Source: Nemophila menziesii
Lineage: Eukaryota; Streptophyta; Magnoliopsida; Boraginales; Hydrophyllaceae
Reading direction: 5' to 3'
Length of the DNA: 64,000 nucleotides
NCBI GenBank assembly: GCA_029959085.1
Contig: JARWIR010000017.1
Location: 26,970,144 to 27,034,143, forward strand
Of the stretch, positions 56,543-64,000 are shown in pieces; the first letter of the stretch is position 1, and every line of letters starts with the position of its first letter. Both the position numbers and the translations under genes were made by a program. Under the pieces are notes generated by a model that was not told the DNA's origin, made no database searches, and saw only the letters and a program-made list of their open reading frames with translations.

Positions 56543-57033
56543 GTGTTCAATACAACGTTATGCATGAACTTTTATGATATTTTGCAATCGGGAATTTTGT
56601 AAAGATTTAATAACTTAAATTTTAGACTTAAATCTCTCTTTCTGAATTTTTAATTAGTTGAATTTTATTTTTGTTAGTTCTTCTTTTGTATAATTTGTTA
56701 ATTATTATTGTTATTTTTGTGATATTTGTTTCGTCTGCATATCACAACAACTATGAATCATACATAACATTTTTATATGAGCGTCATACAAATATTTATT
56801 TTCCCACCACAAGCTCCAAGAAAAAACATAAAACATAGCATGAAATTATACGGGTAGAATAGCTATCAGATGTATTTGAAACGACGGAAAAGCATGACAT
56901 TACAAACTTACCATTTATATTATTGATTGAGATTCTTGGTTTTTATCTTACTATTTTCACATAAGATTGGAAAGTCTCATACTTCTTTAATTAAACTGAT
57001 CAAGGTAGATACAACTTACAAGGGCGGCCACAA
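56543..57033 (+). other. 3' flank of copy D up to CACTA-4
   Basis: Homologous to 49033-49523 after copy C. No gene of its own. Confidence 0.6.
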
Positions 57034-57543
57034 CACTACAAGAAATAGTAGCATTAACAGGAAAGCTATTGCGGCAACAACTAAAATGGCCTCTAATGAT
57101 ATTTCTAAAAAACCAAAATGGCCTCTAATTATATTTTTAGCGGCAATATTTGCCGCTAAAGATAAAGTTAATAGCGGCAAAAACAAATAATTTGCTACTA
57201 AAGGTATCTTTAGCGAGAAACTTATAGAGGCGACAAATAACGACTATTAGCGGCAAAATTAAAAATTTTAATGTTAAATTTTTTTTTTTTTATTACAAGG
57301 AGACCCATACGGATCGTGAATTATTAAGCTAAAGCCCCATCAAGAAGCCCTGTGTTATATATCTCTCGTGGTGTCTTCCAGATGGGATTAGCTCACTGGC
57401 CAGGGCCTTGGTCTATCAATCTAGTGGTGCACGTTCGAACCGAGTCAATGACTCCGAGTCCAAAGTGGCTCTCCTATGTAAAAAAAAAAAAGAGAGAGAG
57501 AATGTTAAATTTTTTGCCGCTAAAGATACTATTTCTTGTAGTG
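57034..57543. mobile_element. CACTA-4: 510-bp non-autonomous CACTA element
   Basis: It starts CACTACAAGAAATAGTA and ends with the exact complement TACTATTTCTTGTAGTG. CAA is duplicated (57031-57033 and 57544-57546). Copy C has the empty site GGCGGCCACAAGGCACGG. Subterminal AGCGGCAA/TTGCCGCTAA motifs are present at both ends. Nearly half of its length is a SINE inserted inside it. Confidence 0.95.
57285..57500 (+). mobile_element. tRNA-derived SINE nested in CACTA-4
   Basis: Box A-like TTAGCTCACTGG (57389-57400) and box B-like GTTCGAACC (57432-57440) are spaced like an internal RNA polymerase III promoter. It ends in a run of 12 A and a GA tail. The 15-base direct repeat AATGTTAAATTTTTT flanks it (57270-57284 and 57501-57515). 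No known SINE family is claimed. The first bases after the left duplicate are T-rich, so its exact 5' end is uncertain by a few bases. Confidence 0.82.
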
Positions 57544-57546
57544 CAA

Positions 57547-58097
57547 GGCACGGATGCTTCAGATTTATGTGATCCGATCAAGAAAAAGTGACCACATACT
57601 CTTTAGTAAATCTTTTGAGCTCAGTTCTATTATGATCATGTGATTCTTTGCTTGTACTTGAGATCTGTTTATGTCTTACTAATAAACATTTTGAACCCGA
57701 TGAAGATCTGATAAATTTTTCCTGAATAAATCTTTAAACAACTTTTGTTCATTGTGTCTAAGCTTATATTTGTCTTTTCCTATATATATTGCAGAAAGTA
57801 AAAGTATTGACGGTTGAAAACAAGTTGGTGGTTTTAGGCTGCAAGTAATCATTCTCCATCACCCTTATGGATTATTAATAAATTTTACATATACATGTAC
57901 AATGAGTAATTATTAAAACTTTAGGGATTTAAAGAGAATAATTGTAGAAACTGAGATGGAATTAACATTAGAAAAGAGTCAAGGCTATATGAAGAACCAG
58001 GGTAAGCTAAGTGAATCATCTCCTGGCTAAATTAAGTTTCTCACAGTTAATGGAATCTATACCGGTTTTTAGAAGTTACTCGAGACGATATGTTAAG
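57547..58097 (+). other. 3' flank of copy D between CACTA-4 and copia-3
   Basis: Homologous to 49524-50075 after copy C (GCACGGATGCTTCAGAT start). No gene seen beyond the exon-like remnants described for copy C. Confidence 0.6.
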
Positions 58098-58102
58098 AAA
58101 AT

Positions 58103-58343
58103 TGTCGAAGAAATAAAAGGTTTAGGAGAATGATTTTATTGTAAAGATCGATGATTCTCATGTGTTACATTGATGTGTTTATATAGCAAAGTATTGACTT
58201 GCTCACCAAGAACTTACCTAATCTAATCGACCTAATTACAGAATATGTAATATACACTAGCTATAATTAAGAGATACACAATATTCTAATTATACACTAC
58301 TATAATTATAAGATACTAATTATAATTAAGATATATTCTTACA
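58103..58343 (-). repeat. Copia-3 3' LTR
   Basis: 241 bases, TG..CA. Differs from the other LTR at five positions (for example ATTCTCATG/ATTCTAATG and ATAGCAAAG/ATAGAAAAG) and one missing G. Confidence 0.96.
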
Positions 58344-58356
58344 TCCCCCCTCAAAC

Positions 58357-59831
58357 TCAAGGTGGTGAGAATGATACCAACTTGAGTTTGTAGATCAAGT
58401 CTTGAAGACGCCCTGGAGGATGAGCTTTGGTGAAAATATCAGCAAGTTGGTCAGCTGAAGGTGTAAATTGAAGTTTCGTTGTGCCTTGAGCGACATGTTG
58501 CCGAATAAAGTGACAATCACATTCTATATGGCGAGTGCGCTCATGAAATACATCATTATGGGCTATTTGGATAGCACTCTGATTATCACAGTGAAGAATG
58601 GTGCTATTTGACTGAGAAACTCCCATATCTGCAAGAAGCCAACGAAGCCAAATTACCTCTTGAGTAGCATCAGCAAGGGCACGGTATTCGGCTTCAGTAC
58701 TGGATCAGGCAACAACATTTTGCTTTTTACTACGCCAACAAAGAAGAGAATCACCCAGCATAAAACAAAACCCGGTCGTTGAGCGACGATCAGTAGGATC
58801 ACCAGCCCAATCAGCATCGGAATAACCTCGTAAAATAAGAGAGGAGCGAGCAGAGAAATGTAACCCATGAAATAAAGTTCCTTTTACATAGCGAAGAATA
58901 CGAAGAACAGTTGTATAGTGGGTAGAGCAAGGTGCTGCGAAAACTGACTAACCAAGTGAACAGCATAAGCGATATCAGGCCGAGTAACTGTGAGATAGAT
59001 AAGACTACCAACCAATTGACGATATAAAGTAGGATCTGGAAGAGGTGTACCATCCATCGGAGTAAGTTTGAGATTCTGATCAAGAGGAGTGGATTCGATC
59101 TTACTATCAGTGAGTTGAGCACGAGCAAGAAGATCAGAGGAATACTTGGCTTGAGAAAGATAATAGCCATCTGAATTAGAAGAAACCTCAATTCCAAGAA
59201 AGTAGCTAAGATTTCCAAGATCTTTCATCTCAAAGTGTTTCCCAAGAAAGGATTTCAACTCAGAAATACCAACCAAGTCATCACCTGTAATGATTATATC
59301 ATCAACATAAAGTAATAATAGTATAATACCAGCGGCAGAATGACGAATAAACAGGGCAGAGTCATGTTCACTAGATGTAAACCCAAAATCGCCGATGACA
59401 GAATTGAATTTAGAGAACCATGCACGAGGAGCCTGTTTAAGACCATAAAGAGCACGTCGAAGTTTACACACTTTATTTGAAGGATGTTGATAACCTGGTG
59501 GAGGTTTCATAAAGACTTCTTCTTCCAAATCTCCATTGAGAAAAGCATTTTTTACATCCATTTGAAATAATTTCCATTGACGGACAGCAGCAACAGCAAT
59601 AAGACTTCGAACAGATGTTAAACGAGCAACAGGTGCAAACGTTTCTTCATAATCTATACCATACTCTTGAGTATACCCTTTGGCCACACGGGCCTTATAA
59701 CACTCCACAGATCCATCTGAATGATTTTTTATTTTATAAACCCACTTGCAACTCATAGCACGTTTTCCTGAGGGAAGATCAACCAAATCCCATGTATGTT
59801 TGTCTTCCAAGGCTTTCAATTCTTCTGCCAT
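58357..59831 (-). pseudogene. Copia-3 reverse transcriptase and RNase H
   Basis: In the order of the gene: MSCKWVYKIKNHSDGSVECY, the FQMDVKNAFLNGDLEEEVFM first catalytic Asp region, and the LLLYVDDIIITGDD catalytic motif (about 59290-59330). A frameshift near 58920 follows SQFSQHLAL. RNase H then continues in another frame with DADWAGDPTDRRSTTG. A TGA near 58707 interrupts before SSTEAEYRAL. It ends ILHCDNQSAIQIAHNDVFHE and RHIECDCHFIR, with the stop at 58357. Confidence 0.93.
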
Positions 59832-59990
59832 TGCTTTCTGCCATAAAGGATCTGCACTAGCTTCGCGATAGGTCTGTGGCTCATGCAGAGAAAAAACAGT
59901 GGAATAGACAACATAATCACGAAGGTAAACAGGAGTAGTTCTTACCCGGGGAGGAAGAGACTCTGTGACTGGTGGGGAATCTATGGTTTC

Positions 59991-61040
59991 TTAGGATGAA
60001 TGTGGAAGGACAACGTTGAGTACAGGCCCATCAGTCGGAGTAGGTGCCTCTGGGATGGTCGTTTCTGGTGAAGGACTTGAATTCAAACTTGTGTTTGTAC
60101 CTGTACATGTGTCACTGTCATCATCGGGAAAAAGAGATAGAGTAGGGTCTGTGAACAAAGGAAGCGAAGGTGGGTAAGGAATAGAGAAAGAAGAGATCGA
60201 TGAAAACATTTTATTTTCCCAAAACACTACGTGACGAGATATGCGAAGACGTTTAGAGAGTGGATCCCAACAACGATGCCCTTTATGTTCAATCCCATAC
60301 CCAATGAAGCAACAAAGTCGGGCCCGAGGTTCAAGTTTAGTGCGCTCATGGGGAGGGAGTAACACAAAGCATGCACAACCAAAAATACGCAAGTGGTGAT
60401 AGACAGGTGGTGTAGTGTGAAGACGCTCATAGGGTGAGAGGTTACCAGTATTAGGAGATGGTAATCTATTTATAATGTATACTGCTGTAAGGGCAGCTTC
60501 CCCCCAAAAGCGTTCAGGACAAGAGGCAGAAATAAGGAATGTGCGAGTCATATCAAGGATGTGTTTATGTTTTCGCTCGGCACGTCCATTTTGTTGAGAG
60601 GTGTGGGGAGACGAACGATGTGAGATAGTACCATGTTGATGAAAGAGATCTAATATAGTAGAGTCTTTGTATTCCATGGCATTATCTGCACGAAGAATCT
60701 TAATACGTTTGGAGAATTGTGTGTATATCATGTTAGTGAATTCAGAATAAATGCGAGGCAAATCAGATCGTTTATGCATGAGATAGATCCAAGTAAAACG
60801 GGAATAGTCATCAATGAAAATCACAAAATATCGAGATACCCCCATTGTAGGTGTAGGTGAAGGCCCCCATATATCAGAATGAACTAAATCAAAACATGCA
60901 TGAGATATAGAATCACTTTTATTAAATTTTAAGGCAGGTTGTTTTCCGAGATGACAAGATAAACAATCAAAATTTTCAAGTAGCCCACTAGAAACTAAAG
61001 TCTGGAGTTTTCCTATTGAAGCATGACCTAATCTAGAATG
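59991..61040 (-). pseudogene. Copia-3 integrase
   Basis: The frame continues from protease after a TAG at 61041-61043 where the family has tryptophan (L-W-HSRLGHAS). It shows FDLVHSDIWGPSPT (first Asp), YFVIFIDDYSRFTWIY, KILRADNAMEY (second Asp) and SQQNGRAERKHKHILDM (Glu). The tail LSPYERLHTTPPVYHHLRIF and IGYGIEHKGHRCWDP follow. A TAA at 59991-59993 separates it from reverse transcriptase in the same frame. Confidence 0.93.
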
Positions 61041-61880
61041 CTAGAGATGGATAGAGGATGAACCGGATGTGGAAGTCGTTGATGCCGCAGTGTGAAGACG
61101 AGGTGGCAGGTGCAAATGAACAAGTTCGAAGAGTCGTCCAACCTTACGACCTATCCCAAGAGTCTGCCCTGTCTGAGGGTCCTGCACATAACAACCAGAC
61201 AATGAGAAAGTAACTGTTAGACCAAGATCACAAATCTGACCGACAGAGATGAGACTAAGAGTGAGTTTTGGAACGAGATAAGTGTTACTAAAGGAAGCAT
61301 TTGTTGTGGAGACAGATCCTACATGGCTAACACCCATAGATGTACCATCGGCGGTATATATAGAGGGAGAATGAGAGGTAGATGATAGATTTATGAGACA
61401 ATGAGAATCTGAAGTCATGTGATTTGAACAAGCGGAGTCAAAAAACCAAGTAGACTTACCAGTTGTGGTGGATAAAGCGGTAGAAGGTGGGTGGCTAGAC
61501 TGAGCTAAAACCTGTTGAAAAATATCATGAAGATCAGACATAGAAATGGATGAGACGGGCGGGTGAGAGCTAGGAGCAGAAGATTCCTCAGTGGTAGTGG
61601 CAGCAGCAGAAGCATTGTTGGCCTTGAAATTTCTAGATTTAAATCGATTCCCTTGAGAATTCCTGTTGGGGTTGTTGTAACACTCATTCGGATGATGTCC
61701 AGAATTTACGTTTTTGCAGAAACGGCAAACTCGAGTAGGGCAATACACAAAAGAGTGACCAGTTAAATGACAGTACCTGCACTCATGTGGGGAAGCTTGA
61801 TTTTTTCTTGGAACATTATGAGGGGTTGCAAGTACCCCACTAGAAGATCGAGACTTGTGCGATTGAAGACAATTTTCCTC
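61041..61880 (-). pseudogene. Copia-3 zinc knuckle region and protease
   Basis: Opens after the gag stop with a double Cys/His array (CRYCHLTGHSFVYC and CRFCKNVNSGHHPNEC), followed by an Ala/Ser/Thr linker. The protease active site is WFFDSACSNHMT, DSAC in place of the common DSGA, a form also seen in other plant copia elements. It ends at the TAG at 61041. Confidence 0.88.
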
Positions 61881-62500
61881 TTAAATAAGTTCTTGAACAG
61901 CTTGTTCCAGGGTAGGAAAGGGTGTGCGATGGAGTAAAGATGCACGAACTGGCTCAAAATTATCATGAAGAGCCATGAGAAATCGCACAAGACGCCCCTG
62001 ATCCCTCCAGATAGTAAATTTCTTTGCATCTTTGTCATCATTCCAAGTGGGTTCTGTGGCAGTGAGTTGATCCCAAATGCTATACATCTCAGATAAGAAG
62101 CTATTAATTGATTGACCAGCTTCGTCGCGCATAAGATGAAGAGAAGTTGTGAGTTGATACCTACGGGCCCCATCATCAGTAGTATATCTCTTCTCAAGAA
62201 AATCCCAAACTTCCTTTGCAGTACCGAAACGTCCGAATTGAAGACAGATAGACGTAGCTGATGTGTTGCGAAGCCATGTAATAATTTGGTGATTTTCGCT
62301 ATCCCAATCTTCGAGACGATCAACATATTTTTCTTCTGGTTCATCTTTTTGTACTTCTGGTTCCTTTAAATCTCCTGTGATAATCCTCCATAATTTCCAA
62401 CCCTTAAGAAAACTGGTCATGGCTTGAGCCCATGGTATATAATTGGTTCCATCAAGTATAAGAGTAATAGGGTGGGAGGCATCAATTCTTTCCTTTTTTT
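61881..62500 (-). pseudogene. Copia-3 gag
   Basis: The frame reads DASHPITLILDGTNYIPWAQ, then MTSFLKGWKLWRIITGDL, DFLEKRYTTDD and FLMALHDNFEPVRASLL, the retrotransposon gag domain. A TAA at 61881-61883 ends it before the zinc knuckle in the same frame. The true start lies upstream of 62420, near the low-complexity (T)nCGAA tract at 62490-62577, and cannot be fixed by eye. Confidence 0.88.
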
Positions 62501-62844
62501 TCGAACTTTTTTTTTCGAACTCTTTTTTTCAAACTTTTTTTTTCGAATTTTTTTTTTTTCGAATTTTTTTTTTTCAGAAAAATCTGGAGCGGCGGTTGTG
62601 GCGGCGCATGGGGGCGCGTGCAGTAGTTTCCGGCGGTGATTTTCGCGGATTTAGAATCGTCTCGTCGAGAGATTTCTTTTGATATGCTGTTCGACTATAT
62701 TTGAAAATTGTATAAGGAGTTTATAACGAATTTCGGTGTCAAATTTTCGAGGAAAAAAATTTCGAGGAACGATTTTAACGATTTCGATGGTGGAAAAAAA
62801 CGATGACAATGGTACAGGTTACCAGAGTAGTAGCTCTGATACCA
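62501..62844 (-). other. Copia-3 untranslated leader with (T)nCGAA repeats
   Basis: At 62490-62577 the unit TTTTTTTTTCGAA recurs with variable T length, up to 13. GC-rich leader follows to the primer-binding site at about 62834-62845. Open frames on the plus strand here are chance. Confidence 0.8.
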
Positions 62845-63086
62845 TGTCGAAGAAATAAAAGGTTTAGGAGAATGATTTTATTGTAAAGATCGATGATTCT
62901 AATGTGTTACATTGATGTGTTTATATAGAAAAGTATTGACTTGCTCACCAAAAACTTACATAATCTAATCGACCTAATTACAGAATATGTAATATACACT
63001 AGCTATAATTAAGAGATACACAATATTCTAATTATACACTAGCTATAATTATAAGATACTAATTATAATTAAGATATATTCTAACA
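62845..63086 (-). repeat. Copia-3 5' LTR
   Basis: 242 bases, TGTCGAAG..CTAACA. The adjoining TAGCTCTGATACCA is the complement of the tRNA-Met primer-binding site. Confidence 0.96.
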
Positions 63087-63091
63087 AAAAT

Positions 63092-64000
63092 ATTTTTCAA
63101 AATTTATTTTTTCCATTCCTGTGTCACCTATGTTTAAGTGAGTTATTCATAGATCACAAATTATTGATTCTTTTGCTTTTAATCTGAAAAAAGCTTTTCT
63201 TCGCGAGTAATTATTGGACAAAACTGGAAGAAACGGAATAATTATATATGTCATTGGTCGGAGGTTTCAAATGCACTAAAGCCTCTCTATTTTCTTTTTG
63301 ATCTTATCTATAGTCATAATTATTCCACATTAACTATTTAATCATGCAGTCCTAACCGAGGAGACACCTTGGACCGTGCTATTGACCAGGAAAGTAGTAA
63401 GATCACAAAGGACTTCTTGATTCTGATAAGTTACCTAATGTTTCGTTAAGTTATCTGAAACTGAATATATACTTAAATATTTGTTTACTTTGCTAACAAT
63501 TTGGTATCTTTGATTCTCCTAGTCTAAAATAGAAGTTATTTACTTTTATGTTAAGGATGGTCATAAGGAGGCTGAAGAGCAGTATCCCAAGAAGACAAAG
63601 TCTTTTTTCGCTACAACAGTTCAAATATGGGAATGTCGATTTTCACATGAAATTTGATAACGGTGTTGATGTTGGGTAAATATTTGATATTTTTTTATTT
63701 GTGTAGATAGTTATAGTTTCACATTAAAGAAATTGTGTGTTTGATCTATTTGTTGTTATAGATGGATTGACTGAACTTCTACAGAATTTGAAGAGGTAAG
63801 ATAGTACTTACATTGGATGCATGAAGTCTGTAGTAGTCACACTACAAGATTACATTAAATGCATAAAGTTTGTAATAGTAAAACTACAAGAAAATAGTTT
63901 TTGTAGGGTTGTCATATCTTTGTCGGCACAACTTTAGTTATGGCCTATACTTTTCTTGCCAAAGTTATGTATACGCCTTAATATAGGGAGCGGCTTTTAT
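63092..64000 (+). other. 3' flank of copy D, ending in the second copy of CACTA-3
   Basis: Homologous to 50080-50744 and 54032-54203 after copy C, without CACTA-2 (GTGTAGATAGTTATAG at 63702 is its empty site). A CACTA-3 left end begins near 63892 as AACTACAAGAAAATAG, with one changed base and an internal deletion of about 35 bases against 54204, and runs off the window. Confidence 0.8.

Larger units (their letters stand above)
58103..63086 (-). mobile_element. Copia-3: complete Ty1/copia retrotransposon, recent, with broken ORF
   Basis: Two LTRs (58103-58343 and 62845-63086) start TGTCGAAG and end TACA/AACA. The 5-bp duplicate AAAAT flanks the element (58098-58102 and 63087-63091). The primer-binding site is TGGTATCAGAGC on the minus strand (about 62834-62845). 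A polypurine tract (complement of CCCCCCTC, 58345-58352) lies next to the left LTR. Gag, protease, integrase, reverse transcriptase and RNase H are in copia order on the minus strand. Copy C has the empty site. The LTRs differ at five bases and one gap by eye, about 2%, so it is young although the coding region has several stops. Confidence 0.97.

Noticed and set aside
57389..57440. A tRNA gene
   Set aside because: Box A and box B are present, but there is no cloverleaf with an acceptor stem. The A tail and target duplication identify a SINE.
62424..62682. Phe-rich open frames on the plus strand
   Set aside because: They arise from the (T)nCGAA low-complexity tract in the copia-3 leader.

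Overview
This is plant nuclear DNA, almost certainly from a eudicot. It is AT-rich, has introns with GT..AG ends, and is crowded with plant-type transposons: L1-like LINE, CACTA (En/Spm), Mutator-like (MULE), Ty1/copia, TRIM-like, hAT-like and a tRNA-derived SINE. I cannot name the species. I see no rRNA gene, true tRNA gene, CRISPR array or bacterial operon. Most reading frames belong to mobile elements. The only gene that does not look like a transposon gene is an unrecognised lysine-rich protein present in four copies.

Layout, left part. At 1-13960 an L1-type LINE (end of ORF1, then ORF2 endonuclease, reverse transcriptase, zf-RVT and RNase H) is split inside the endonuclease by a 9.65 kb CACTA element (472-10125, target duplication GTG). 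The CACTA carries a TNPA-like gene (1280-2831) and a TNPD/Transposase_21 gene (5384-9007), both on the minus strand, with a 40-bp tandem array between them. At 14245-20758 sits a 6.5 kb MULE (9-bp target duplication GATATTCTA, 103-bp inverted repeats). It holds an apparently intact plant mobile domain gene and a convergent MuDR-type transposase with one frameshift. The MULE landed in the 3' flank of gene copy A.

Middle part. Copies A (21039-21776, minus) and B (34760-35524, plus) lie in the arms of a large inverted repeat of about 2.8 kb per arm. The roughly 9.4 kb spacer holds a 5' copia fragment (24184-27385), decayed sequence and an orphan CACTA end (to 32728). Downstream of B are a hAT-like element carrying a LINE fragment (37039-40158), a 3' copia fragment (40480-42595, minus), and a decayed TNPD gene (42596-45645) interrupted by a three-LTR TRIM-like tandem (42808-44995).

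Right part. Copies C (48352-49032) and D (55862-56542) lie in a direct segmental duplication. Because the units are paralogous, each serves as the empty site for insertions in the other: MULE-2 (46298-47814) and CACTA-2 (50748-54028) in C; CACTA-4 with a nested SINE (57034-57543) and a young copia (58103-63086) in D; and CACTA-3, which is present in both and so is older than the duplication. This gives an unusually clean relative history of insertions. The four gene copies keep their reading frames although the differences between close copies are almost all amino-acid changing.
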